Of a DNA stretch of 44,377 nt, positions 6,413 through 14,198 are shown piece by piece. A model generated the notes under the pieces. It did no database searches, had not been told where the DNA came from, and worked only from the letters and a program-made list of their open reading frames with translations. The stretch is taken from assembly GCA_934630495.1 (NCBI GenBank), contig CAKTVW010000021.1, positions 1-44,377 on the forward strand, given 5' to 3'. The position numbers and the translations under genes were made by a program. Source of the stretch: an uncultured Oscillospiraceae bacterium. Lineage in GTDB: Bacteria > Bacillota > Clostridia > Oscillospirales > Oscillospiraceae. Positions within the stretch are counted from its first letter, which is position 1, and every line of letters begins with the position of its first letter.

Positions 6413-9355
6413 ATGTCAGAAAGAATGTACCCGATTCCTTTTAAGGACCTGATGCGCTGGGTCATTACCGAGCGCGAAAACGCCGGAGAAATTTTCGGCA
6501 TCCACACCGAATACAAGGCCGACCCGGCCAAGACCCTGCCGATCTTCGGCGAAAAGATCGAGACGCCGTTCGGCCCCGCCGCCGGTCCGAACAGCCAGCT
6601 TGCGCAGAATATCATTGCGTCCTATCTGGCCGGCGCCCGCTTCTTTGAGGTCAAGACCGTCCAGAAGATGGACGGCGAGGACCTTGCCCGCTGTGTGCCG
6701 CGTCCGTGCATCCTTGCCGACGACGAGGGCTACAACCAGGAATGGTCCACCGAGCTTGAGGTCGGTCAGGCCCTGAACGAGTACATCAAGGCTTGGTGCG
6801 CCCTGAAGGTCATGGCGAAAAAGTGGGGCTACGGCGACCCCGACGGCTTCGTGTTCAATATGTCCGTCGGCTACGATCTGGAAGGCATCAAGGGCGAAAA
6901 GGTCGATAACTACATCGAATCCATGAAGGACGCGACCCGCGCACCGATCTTTGCCGAGTGCAAGGCGGTGCTGACCGAGCTGTTCCCCGAGGAGGCGGAT
7001 TTCATCGCCGCCATTTCCCCGCGCGTTTCGCGCTCCATCACCCTTTCGACGCTGCACGGCTGCCCGCCCGACGAGATCGAGCGCATTGCCTCCTATCTCA
7101 TTACCGAGAAGAAGGTCAATACCTTCGTCAAGTGCAACCCCACCATCCTCGGCTACAAGGACGCCCGCGGCATCCTCGACGGCATGGGCTACGACTATAT
7201 CGTCTTTGACGAGCATCACTTCAACGAAGATCTGCAGTGGAAGGACGCCGTTCCCATGTTCGAGCGCCTGCAGGCATTGGCAGACAAAAACGGTCTGGAA
7301 TTTGGCCTGAAGCTGTCGAATACCTTCCCCGTCGACACCACGCGCGGCGAGCTGCCGAACGACGAAATGTACATGTCCGGACGTTCCCTGTTCCCGCTGA
7401 CGATCGAAATGTGCCGCCGCATCTCCGCGCAGTTCGGCGGCAAGATGAAGATCTCCTTCGCGGGCGGCGCGGAGTACTTCAACTGCGATAAGCTGTTCGC
7501 CGCCGGCATCTGGCCGATCACCGTCGCCACCACCATCCTCAAGCCGGGCGGCTACAACCGTCTCGTCCAGATGGCGAAAAAGGTCGAGGGCATGGCGTTC
7601 AAGCCCTTCGCCGGTACCGATACCGACGCGATCGCCAAAATGGCGCTCGACTGCCGCACGGACTATCACCATGTCAAGCCCGTCAAGCCGCTGCCCTCCC
7701 GCAAGAACGGGGAGCGCGTGCCTTGGATGGACTGCTACATTGCCCCCTGCAAGGGCGGCTGCCCCATCGAGCAGGATATCCCCGAGTACATCGAGCTGTG
7801 TAAGAAGGGCCTGTACAACGAGGCGCTCAAGCTCATCACCGAGAAGAACGCCCTGCCGTTCATCACCGGCACCATCTGCGCCCATCGCTGCATGGGCAAG
7901 TGCTCCCGCAACTTCTATGACGAATCCGTCCAAATTCGCGCCACGAAGCTTATCGCGGCCGAAAACGGCTACGACGCGCTGCTTGCGTCCGTGAAGAAGC
8001 CCGCCAAGGTCGAGGGCAAGAAGGCTGCCATCATCGGCGGCGGCCCGACCGGCATTGCGGCGGCTTACTTCCTCGGCCGCGCCGGTGTGGAGTGCACGAT
8101 CTTTGAGCGCACGAATGCCCTCGGCGGCATCGTTCGCCACGTCATCCCCGAGTTCCGTATCAGCCACGAGGCCATTGACAAGGATATCGCCCTCATGCAG
8201 GCCTACGGCGCGGAAATCCGCCTGAATACCGAGGCTCCCTCCGTTGAGGAGCTGAAGAAGCAGGGCTACACCCACATCCTCTACGCCGTCGGCGCATGGA
8301 AGCCCGGCAAGCTCGATATCCCCGGCAACGTCCGCGGCGTTATCGGCTGGCTCGAGGAAATGAAGGCCGGTAAGGGCGGCAAGCTCGGTCACGTCGCCGT
8401 TGTCGGCGGCGGCAACACCGCCATGGACGCAGCCAGAGTTGCAAAGCGCGCGGGCGCGGCGTCTTCTACGCTGGTCTATCGCCGTACGAAGAAGTACATG
8501 CCCGCCGACGCCGAGGAGCTGGAGCTGGCCATTGAAGACGGCGTGGACTTCCTCGAGCTGGTCGCGCCCGTCGAGCAGAAGGACGGCAAGCTGATCTGCA
8601 ACAAGATGGAGCTTGGCGCACCCGATGCTTCCGGCAGAAGAAGCCCTGTTCCCACCGGCGAGACGGTCGAAATCCCCTGTGACCTCGTCATTTCCGCCGT
8701 CGGCGAGCAGGTCGATGCCGACCTGATGGCGGCCAACGGCATTGAAATGGGCCGCAAGGGTCCCGCGTTCCGGACGAACGTCGAGGGCGTTTACGCCGCA
8801 GGCGACTGCCACCGCGGCCCCGCCACCGTCGTCGAGGGCATTGCCGATGCTGCGAGGTTTGCCGAGATCGTCATCGGCGAGAAGCACACCTATGAGATTC
8901 CCGACGCCGCCTACCCGACCATGGCCGAGGCCATTGCGAAGAAGGGCATCCTTGCCATGGCGAAGGATGTCAAGTGCGAGGGCGAGCGCTGCTTGGACTG
9001 CAACACCGTCTGCCAGAACTGCGCTGACGTCTGCCCGAACCGCGCCAACGTCGTTGTGCATCTGCCCGACGGCCGCACCGAAATTCTGCATGTGGACAAA
9101 ATGTGCAACGAGTGCGGCAACTGCACCGCCTTCTGCCCGTACAACGCCCGGCCGTGCAAGGATAAGTTCACCATCTTCCAGACCGAGAAGGACATGGACG
9201 ATTCCGAGAACTTCGGCTTCTGCTTCCTCGAGGACGGCAAGATTCGCGTCCGCCTGTTCGAGGAAACGGTCTGCGGCGCCGACTGCGCCGGTCTGCCGGA
9301 GGATATCGCCCTGTTTATCCGCACCGTCCGCGACGCGTACAGCTACCTGTATTAA
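6413..9355 (+). CDS. ygfK: YgfK-type flavin/Fe-S oxidoreductase
   Basis: 980-residue cytoplasmic protein matching YgfK (E. coli about 1030 residues), annotated historically as a selenate reductase subunit and genetically tied to anaerobic purine/urate breakdown. Residues 1 to about 420 resemble dihydroorotate-dehydrogenase-type flavin barrels (TPFGPAAGPNSQLAQN). About 435-510 is a Cys-rich GltD-like Fe-S segment (CKGGCPIEQDIPEYIE, CAHRCMGKC). Next come an FAD-binding GGGPTGIAAAYFLG near 541 and an NAD(P)H-binding GGGNTAMDAARVA near 665. The C-terminus has two ferredoxin-like clusters (about 853-905, CNECGNCTAFCP). All cofactor motifs are intact, so electrons could pass from NAD(P)H through FAD and Fe-S to a purine-derived substrate on the N-terminal barrel (inference). 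TAGGAGG precedes the start; a strong hairpin follows. Confidence 0.92.
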   Translation: MSERMYPIPFKDLMRWVITERENAGEIFGIHTEYKADPAKTLPIFGEKIETPFGPAAGPNSQLAQNIIASYLAGARFFEVKTVQKMDGEDLARCVPRPCILADDEGYNQEWSTELEVGQALNEYIKAWCALKVMAKKWGYGDPDGFVFNMSVGYDLEGIKGEKVDNYIESMKDATRAPIFAECKAVLTELFPEEADFIAAISPRVSRSITLSTLHGCPPDEIERIASYLITEKKVNTFVKCNPTILGYKDARGILDGMGYDYIVFDEHHFNEDLQWKDAVPMFERLQALADKNGLEFGLKLSNTFPVDTTRGELPNDEMYMSGRSLFPLTIEMCRRISAQFGGKMKISFAGGAEYFNCDKLFAAGIWPITVATTILKPGGYNRLVQMAKKVEGMAFKPFAGTDTDAIAKMALDCRTDYHHVKPVKPLPSRKNGERVPWMDCYIAPCKGGCPIEQDIPEYIELCKKGLYNEALKLITEKNALPFITGTICAHRCMGKCSRNFYDESVQIRATKLIAAENGYDALLASVKKPAKVEGKKAAIIGGGPTGIAAAYFLGRAGVECTIFERTNALGGIVRHVIPEFRISHEAIDKDIALMQAYGAEIRLNTEAPSVEELKKQGYTHILYAVGAWKPGKLDIPGNVRGVIGWLEEMKAGKGGKLGHVAVVGGGNTAMDAARVAKRAGAASSTLVYRRTKKYMPADAEELELAIEDGVDFLELVAPVEQKDGKLICNKMELGAPDASGRRSPVPTGETVEIPCDLVISAVGEQVDADLMAANGIEMGRKGPAFRTNVEGVYAAGDCHRGPATVVEGIADAARFAEIVIGEKHTYEIPDAAYPTMAEAIAKKGILAMAKDVKCEGERCLDCNTVCQNCADVCPNRANVVVHLPDGRTEILHVDKMCNECGNCTAFCPYNARPCKDKFTIFQTEKDMDDSENFGFCFLEDGKIRVRLFEETVCGADCAGLPEDIALFIRTVRDAYSYLY

Positions 9356-9414
9356 TCGCTCCTGCGGATGGCGCAGAGCCGCGCTTCGACGCGGCGGCGC
9401 ATACAGCTAAAATG

Positions 9415-9450
9415 GATGGGAGAGGTCACGATTCCGTGACCTCTCCCATC
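9415..9450 (+). terminator. Strong hairpin after ygfK
   Basis: A 16-bp perfect stem (9415-9430 with 9435-9450) and loop ATTC. There is no clear T tract, so it may stabilise the 3' end or act in both directions rather than work as a classic terminator. Confidence 0.7.
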
Positions 9451-9460
9451 AGCGTATTTA

Positions 9461-9609
9461 TACTAGAATCTGTTAAAAAGCTTGAAAAGCTTTTTATAGC
9501 GCCAAGGGCGCGTCAGATTCTGCATGAGACGGCGCAGCGTGCTTTCGCACGATGCGAGTGTGCGTAGCACACGGGATTCTTGATTAAATCTTTTAATCAA
9601 GAATCAGTA
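9461..9609 (-). repeat. Repeat B copy 2, inverted
   Basis: Reverse-complement copy of 1289-1437, the same 149 bp. It has one internal substitution (CTCATGC for CTCGTGC) and keeps the AGTA end that is altered in copy 1. All five hairpins are conserved. It lies between the ygfK hairpin and the 3' end of tauE. Confidence 0.92.
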
Positions 9610-9620
9610 TTAAGATTATT

Positions 9621-10400
9621 TTATCCCTTGAAGAGCGAAAAACCGAGAATTACAACACCCAGAATGACCAGAATAACGCCGGTCGCGCGGTTGAGCGTCT
9701 TCGCGTCGGCCTTGTTGGCGATCTTTGCCGCGATCCGCGCGAAAATAAAGGTAAAAACGATGCACAGCACAAAGGGCAGCCAATCCGGCGCGCCGCCGAT
9801 GGCAAAGTGCGAGACGGAACCGGTCAGCGCCGTGAAAGTCATGATAAAAACGCTGGTCCCGACGGCGGTTTTCAGCTCGTAACCCATGACGCTCGTCAGC
9901 AGGAGCAGCATCATCATGCCGCCGCCCGCGCCGATAAAGCCGCAGATAAACCCGACGATCGCGCCGCAGACGATCGATTTGATAATGCGTGTGCGCATCG
10001 GGACAGCTTTCATGTCCTCCTTGGTCGTCATAACCGGGCGGACGATAAACTTGATGCCCAGCAGAAGCGTCATGACCACCGAAAAATTGCCCATCGTCAC
10101 GGCGGGGACGAGACTGGAGATATAGCTGCCGACCACCGTAAAGATGAGCACGGCGGCCATCATGACAAGGCCGTTTCGGATGTCGAGGTTTTTATTCTTC
10201 CCGTAGGTATAGGCGGAGACCGCGCTTGCCAAAACGTCGGAGGCCAGTGCGATACCGACCGCGGTGTACGGCTCTATGCCCAAGAACGTGACCAGCATCG
10301 GCGTTATGACGGCGGCCGCGCTCATCCCGGCAAAGCCGGTGCCGAGACCGGCGCCGACGCCTGCGAACAGGCATACCAGCACGGTGATTACATATTTCAT
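9621..10400 (-). CDS. TauE/SafE-family sulfite/organosulfonate exporter
   Basis: 259-residue integral membrane protein with about eight hydrophobic segments in two related halves, as is usual for TauE/SafE. Each half starts with a Gly-rich signature: GAGLGTGFAGMSAAAVITP near residue 17 and GFICGFIGAGGGMMMLLLL near 150. Members move sulfite, sulfoacetate or other small sulfur or carboxylate anions across the cytoplasmic membrane; the substrate here cannot be read. The start codon overlaps the marR stop by 4 bases (ATGA), so translation is coupled and the MarR protein likely controls it. Confidence 0.9.
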   Translation of the reverse strand: MKYVITVLVCLFAGVGAGLGTGFAGMSAAAVITPMLVTFLGIEPYTAVGIALASDVLASAVSAYTYGKNKNLDIRNGLVMMAAVLIFTVVGSYISSLVPAVTMGNFSVVMTLLLGIKFIVRPVMTTKEDMKAVPMRTRIIKSIVCGAIVGFICGFIGAGGGMMMLLLLTSVMGYELKTAVGTSVFIMTFTALTGSVSHFAIGGAPDWLPFVLCIVFTFIFARIAAKIANKADAKTLNRATGVILVILGVVILGFSLFKG

Positions 10401-10843
10401 GCGTCATTCTTCCTTTCGAGCGAAATATTGTCTGCAATTTTGGCGTGAAGCCGGGAAAACTCAGCCTTTTCCACGTCTGAAAAGCCGGAAAACAGCGTTT
10501 CGGCAAATTCCTCCTGCACGCCGCGTCCGGCCTCGATCACGGGGGAGGCCGCGTCGGTCGGCAAAAGGTGGACGCTTTTCCTGTCGTTCGGCGCATGTCG
10601 GCCCGTCAGCAGCCCGGCGCGGCAGAGCGAAGCGACCGAAAGCGACACCTGCGACTTGGGGATGCGGCGGAGCTTTGCGATCTGCGCGGCCGTGTCAAAT
10701 TCGGGATTGTTGGCGAGGAAAAGCAGAATATCGACCTCCGCCGCCGTGAGCGAAAATTGCTGCATGATCGTCTTGCGGCGGGCGACATACGCATTTTCGA
10801 CGGCAAGGATAAACTCCCAGAAATCATTTTTTGTTGTCGGCAT
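10397..10843 (-). CDS. MarR-family transcriptional regulator
   Basis: 148-residue winged-helix repressor. The ATG at 10843 is chosen over an upstream in-frame start at 10891 because AAAGGAGG lies 7 bases before it. The core reads LTAAEVDILLFLANNPEFDTAAQIAKLRRIPKSQVSLSVASLCRAGLLT, with wing residues HAPNDRKSVHLLPT. No Cys sensor is evident in the helix-turn-helix. It is first gene of the marR-tauE operon. Two GTTCN6GAAC palindromes on its promoter point to autorepression, released by an unknown ligand that may be the substrate of the exporter (inference). Confidence 0.93.
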   Translation of the reverse strand: MPTTKNDFWEFILAVENAYVARRKTIMQQFSLTAAEVDILLFLANNPEFDTAAQIAKLRRIPKSQVSLSVASLCRAGLLTGRHAPNDRKSVHLLPTDAASPVIEAGRGVQEEFAETLFSGFSDVEKAEFSRLHAKIADNISLERKNDA

Positions 10844-10858
10844 CGGGACGCCTCCTTT

Positions 10859-10908
10859 GTTCGATTTTGAACGATTTGCATTATAGTTCAAATTAGAACG
10901 ATTGTCAA
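10859..10908 (-). promoter_or_regulatory. marR-tauE promoter with two GTTCN6GAAC operators
   Basis: On the minus strand TTGACA (10903-10908), a 17-base spacer and TATAAT (10880-10885) form a consensus promoter. The palindrome GTTCAAATTAGAAC (10886-10899) fills the spacer, and GTTCGATTTTGAAC (10859-10872) lies downstream of the -10. The centres are 27 bp apart. Binding there would block polymerase. Confidence 0.85.
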
Positions 10909-10941
10909 TACGCAGACGGAAAAATTTTTGGGAAAAACAAC

Positions 10942-11252
10942 GCGCCGAAGCAGCCGCTTCGGCGCGCTGACAGGCTGTAAAAAAGTTCGGAAGACAAGCA
11001 ACTCACGCCCGTCGGCGTACTAAAGTACGGGGACGTTTGCCGGTCGAAGTAAAATAGAGAGATAATCTCCCATTCTTGTCATTGCGAGGAGGGCGCAGCC
11101 CGACGCGGCAATCCGTTCTCCTCTGTAACGTTTTTAAGAGAAAACCGGCGCAAAGAGATGCGGATTGCCACGGTTTGTTGCGCAAACCTCGCAATGACAT
11201 ATGGGGTGGTTTTTTTGACAGACTGACGCGCCGAAGCAGCCGCTTCGGCGCG
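10942..11252. repeat. Duplicated hairpin flanking a repeat-rich gene-free stretch
   Basis: The same 26-base hairpin (11-bp arms CGCGCCGAAGC, loop AGCC) occurs at 10942-10967 and 11227-11252. The second follows iscU on the minus strand and may end that operon. Between them lie a CGTAC/GTACG hairpin (11016-11029) and repeat D. The whole 10909-11338 gap holds no gene. Confidence 0.75.
11077..11199. repeat. Repeat D: TGTCATTGCGAGG element
   Basis: About 123 bp bounded by TGTCATTGCGAGG (11077-11089) and its exact inverse CCTCGCAATGACA (11187-11199). The right half from AAGAGAAAACCGGCG (about 11149) recurs at 13359-13425 with few changes. The left-end sequence recurs at 21629 (TGTCATTGCGAGGAGCGAAG). 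It is non-coding, and such interspersed palindromic repeats are common in Firmicutes. Confidence 0.8.
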
Positions 11253-11338
11253 TGAATACGTTATAGAGACTTTTCCCTTACAGAGATCTGCTTTTCAGGA
11301 AGCTGCCGGGGACGATGGGGGCCGCCTCAGCCGCAGAC

Positions 11339-11773
11339 TCAGCCGCCGCAGCCGTGACAGCACGATTCGCAGGCGGCAAATTCCGCGCTGTCGTATTCGA
11401 TGCCGTTCTTGTCGTAGTAGTCCTTCACGGCGGCCTTGATCGCTTCCTCGGCCAGCACAGAGCAGTGCATCTTGTACGCGGGGAGTCCGTCGAGCGCCTC
11501 GGCCACGGCCTTGTTCGAGAGCTGAAGCGCTTCGGAGACGGGCTTTCCTTTTATCAGCTCCGTCGCCATGGAGCTGGACGCGATCGCGCTGCCGCATCCG
11601 AACGTTTCAAACTTGACGTCGCTGATGATGCCGTCGTTGATCTTGAGATAGATTTTCATGATGTCGCCGCATTTTGCGTTGCCGACCTCGCCTACGCCGT
11701 CCGCGTCCTCAATGACACCGACGTTGCGCGGATGGGTAAAATGATCCATGACCTTTTCACTGTATAATGCCAT
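11339..11773 (-). CDS. iscU: IscU/NifU-type Fe-S cluster scaffold
   Basis: 144-residue scaffold on which Fe-S clusters are assembled. The ligand set is intact: Cys35 and Asp37 in NAKCGD, Cys60 in FGCGSA, and Cys104 in KMHCSVLAEEAI. The tail is unusually Cys-rich (ACESCCHGCGG), as seen in some clostridial relatives, and may add a second metal site. It sits 10 bases after iscS in the same operon and would receive sulfur from that desulfurase. It should supply the many Fe-S proteins of an anaerobe, including YgfK and the DUF362 protein here. Confidence 0.96.
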   Translation of the reverse strand: MALYSEKVMDHFTHPRNVGVIEDADGVGEVGNAKCGDIMKIYLKINDGIISDVKFETFGCGSAIASSSMATELIKGKPVSEALQLSNKAVAEALDGLPAYKMHCSVLAEEAIKAAVKDYYDKNGIEYDSAEFAACESCCHGCGG

Positions 11774-11783
11774 TGTTCACACC

Positions 11784-12971
11784 TCACAAAAGAAATGGTT
11801 TTTCTCCGTTGACCTTTTCGCGCCAGAGCGGAGACATATTGCGCAGATATTCCACGACGGGCGGGATTTCCTGCAAAAGATACGCGATTTCGGCTTCGGT
11901 CACGTCCTCGCTGAGACTCAGGCGGAGGGAGCCGTGCGCGATCTCGTGCGGACGGCCGATCGCCAGCAGCACATGGCTGGGGTCCAGCGAACCGGAGGTA
12001 CACGCCGAGCCGGAGGACGCGCAGATACCCTTCGCGTCCAGTAAGAGCAGCAGGCTTTCGCCCTCGATGCCCTCAAAACAGAAATTCACGTTGCCCGGCA
12101 GCCGATTGATCGGGTCGCCGTTGAGCGCACAGTGCGGAATCACCGAAAGACCCGCGATCAGCTTGTCCCGCAGAGCGGTCAGGCGGCGCTGCTTTTCCTC
12201 CGGATTTTCACATGCCTCGGTCAGCGCCTCCGCCATGGCGGCGATGCCCGCGATGTTTTCCGTTCCGGCACGCTTGCCGCGCTCCTGTGCGCCGCCCTCG
12301 ATCAGCGGCGTCAGTACGATCCCCTTGCGCGCGTACAGAACGCCGACGCCCTTCGGCCCGTGGAACTTGTGCGCGGAAAGCGAAAGCATGTCGATGTTCT
12401 GCGCGCCGACGTCGATGGCAAGATGTCCCGCCGCCTGTACGGCATCCGTGTGGAACAGAACGCCGCGCTCGCGGCAGACCTTGCCGATCTCCGCGATCGG
12501 CAGGACCGAGCCGATCTCGTTGTTGGCGTACATCACGGTAACAAGACAGGTGTCGTCGCGAATGGCGGCGGCGACCGCCTCGGCGGTGACGGTTCCCGTC
12601 TCTCCGACGGGCAGCAGCTCGACCTCGAAGCCCTGTGCCTGCAGCCGCTTGAGCGAATGCAGCACCGCGTGATGCTCAAAGGCCGTGGAAATAATGTGCT
12701 TTTTTCCCTTCCGGGCGCCGAGCGTGGCGGCGGAAAGCAGCGCCTGATTGTCCGCCTCGCTTCCGCCGGAGGTGAAATAGATCTCCCGCGCGGAGCAGCC
12801 CAGCAGCGCGGCGATCCGTTCCCGCGATGCCTGCAGTGCCTCCGCTGCCCGCTGCCCGACCGTGTGCAGACTGGACGGGTTGCCGTAAACGGTGTCCAGA
12901 TAGGGGAGCATGGCGTCAATGGCGCGGCGGCTCATTCGTGTCGTCGCCGCGTTGTCGGCATATACCTGCAT
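11784..12971 (-). CDS. iscS: Cysteine desulfurase (NifS/IscS family)
   Basis: 395-residue PLP enzyme converting cysteine to alanine and an enzyme-bound persulfide for Fe-S assembly. Visible residues: His101 in FEHHAV stacking on PLP, Asp176 in HTDAVQ, Lys202 in SLSAHKFHGPKG forming the Schiff base, and the mobile-loop Cys324 in SSGSACTSG. The length fits the NifS/IscS class. The ATG at 12971 follows AAGGAGG by 8 bases. First gene of the iscS-iscU operon; its promoter is overlapped on the downstream side by a palindromic operator, so expression is probably tied to Fe-S or iron state. No iscR-like gene is in the window. Confidence 0.96.
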   Translation of the reverse strand: MQVYADNAATTRMSRRAIDAMLPYLDTVYGNPSSLHTVGQRAAEALQASRERIAALLGCSAREIYFTSGGSEADNQALLSAATLGARKGKKHIISTAFEHHAVLHSLKRLQAQGFEVELLPVGETGTVTAEAVAAAIRDDTCLVTVMYANNEIGSVLPIAEIGKVCRERGVLFHTDAVQAAGHLAIDVGAQNIDMLSLSAHKFHGPKGVGVLYARKGIVLTPLIEGGAQERGKRAGTENIAGIAAMAEALTEACENPEEKQRRLTALRDKLIAGLSVIPHCALNGDPINRLPGNVNFCFEGIEGESLLLLLDAKGICASSGSACTSGSLDPSHVLLAIGRPHEIAHGSLRLSLSEDVTEAEIAYLLQEIPPVVEYLRNMSPLWREKVNGEKPFLL

Positions 12972-13032
12972 ACTGTCAACCTCCTTAAATCACTGCAAAC
13001 CTATTGTGGCCGCAGCCGGTACTTTATATACT

Positions 13033-13079
13033 TACCTACTAGGTAGGTATATAATAGCACCGCGATTTTGGTTTGTCAA
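13033..13079 (-). promoter_or_regulatory. iscS promoter and palindromic operator
   Basis: On the minus strand TTGACA (13074-13079), a 17-base spacer and TATTAT (13051-13056). Right after the -10 lies TACCTACTAGGTAGGTA (13033-13049), two 7-bp perfect arms around TAG, covering the expected start site. The regulator is unknown; an Rrf2/IscR-like or TetR-like repressor would fit. Confidence 0.8.
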
Positions 13080-13315
13080 CCGGTATTTGGCAAGCTTTGC
13101 ATTTCCGCCGAAAAAAACACCACATGGGCCTTCATACCGAAATCCGGTGAAAATATGAAATGCTTTCACAGCCGCCGCTGCTCTGCTTCCCCCTGCTTCG
13201 GAATGCGCCGATCGGCCGCAAAAAAAAACAAACTGCACCGGCTTTCGCGCCGGAATACGCTTGAAAATCAAATCGGAGAGGCTGCGCAAAAGAGGTTTGG
13301 ACTGTTTGACGCTTT

Positions 13316-13447
13316 GCGCTATAAAAAGCTTTTCAAGCTTTTTAACAGATTCTAGTATAAGAGAAAACCGGCGTAAAGAGATGCGGATTGCCACGGTTTG
13401 CTCCGCAAACCTCGCAATGACATGCGGGGTAGTTTTCTGACAGCCTG
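13316..13447. repeat. Repeat B 3' fragment fused to a repeat D fragment
   Basis: 13316-13357 is the last 42 bp of repeat B (GCGCTATAAAAAGC to TTCTAGTA) and preserves the site into which repeat A inserted at 112-277. 13359-13425 is the right half of repeat D, ending CCTCGCAATGACA. The sequence before it (13080-13315) holds no recognisable gene or motif; the short ORF there has no ribosome site. Confidence 0.8.
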
Positions 13448-13456
13448 AAACACAAA

Positions 13457-13493
13457 AAGGCCGCCGCAGCTTCCAAAAAGCTGCGGCGGCCTT
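13457..13493 (-). terminator. Intrinsic terminator after the P-loop ATPase gene
   Basis: A 16-bp perfect stem (AAGGCCGCCGCAGCTT, 13457-13472, with 13478-13493) flanked by A/T runs on both sides, so it can work in either direction. It lies downstream of the gene ending at 13549. Confidence 0.85.
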
Positions 13494-13548
13494 ATTTTTC
13501 AGCGCGGTGCGCCTTGTAAATCGCGGTACAGATCGATGCGCGGCAAGC

Positions 13549-13962
13549 TTACATGAACTGCTTCATGGCCTCGGTCGCGTTGGCGGGGTCCTCGGAAACG
13601 ACCACGGTGAAAGCGAGATCGTTGGCCTTGCCGAACTTATCGCACCAGAGAACGAAGTCCTCGACGTCGGCGACGGAGCCGCCGTCGACCAGCTTATAGA
13701 AGCTGTCGATAAAAATGTGGCTGATGTCGAAATTGCCCGCGTGCAGGCCGCTGATAAAGCCCTTCAGGAAGGGCAGCGAGCCTTCCAGCCGGTATTCCTG
13801 AAAATCGACCAGACGGACATGCATATCAATATCGTAACGCAGCTTGGTGCCCTTTTCGATGCAGATCAGGCTGCCTGTTTCGTTTTTAACGGCTTCGTTG
13901 ATGTTCTGAATAAGCTGCTTGGTTTTGCCGGAGCCTTTCAGACCCATGATTAACTTGACCAT
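13549..13962 (-). CDS. Small P-loop ATPase, unknown role
   Basis: 137-residue protein starting MVKLIMGLKGSGKT, a perfect Walker A at residues 7-14. A hydrophobic strand ending in Asp (ISHIFIDSFYKL, about 79-90) is the likely Walker B. The remainder reads as a compact RecA/AAA-like or nucleoside-kinase-like half domain, and no partner domain is attached. Similar short clostridial proteins are often labelled twitching-motility ATPases, but the PilT motifs are absent and that label is not supported. It stands alone, with GGGGGAA before the ATG and a terminator after it. Nucleotide binding is clear; the task is unknown. Confidence 0.8.
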   Translation of the reverse strand: MVKLIMGLKGSGKTKQLIQNINEAVKNETGSLICIEKGTKLRYDIDMHVRLVDFQEYRLEGSLPFLKGFISGLHAGNFDISHIFIDSFYKLVDGGSVADVEDFVLWCDKFGKANDLAFTVVVSEDPANATEAMKQFM

Positions 13963-14092
13963 AGAAATTCCCCCTTCGTATTGATACTGCTATTTTATCA
14001 GGTTTTCCGAAGGATTGCAACCGCTCCGGGAAAAGTTTATAAAACATTCATAAGGGGGCGTCCGCCGTGCGCCGCTTTCGTACGAATATTAT

Positions 14093-14196
14093 GTTGAAGC
14101 GTCAAGAGCCGCGCGAAGCGTTCCGTGCAAGCCTTGCAATGACAAGCTTGACTTTCTTGCAGCCCGAACGGCGCTTCGCACAGTTGACGCTTCAAC
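14093..14196. repeat. Inverted-repeat element E
   Basis: GTTGAAGCGTCAA (14093-14105) is exactly inverted at 14184-14196 (TTGACGCTTCAAC), about 78 bp apart. The interior has a partial TTGCAATGACA reminiscent of repeat D. The right end is two bases from the stop codon of the XRE/LiaF-like gene, so it may serve as that gene's transcript end. Confidence 0.65.
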
Positions 14197-14198
14197 GC

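Noticed and set aside
6416..9091. 891-residue open frame antisense to ygfK
   Set aside because: The shadow of a GC-rich gene with strong codon bias; ygfK has all cofactor motifs in the sense frame.
13068..13355. Possible small gene upstream of the iscS promoter
   Set aside because: No ribosome site, starts inside the iscS promoter region and runs into a repeat B fragment.
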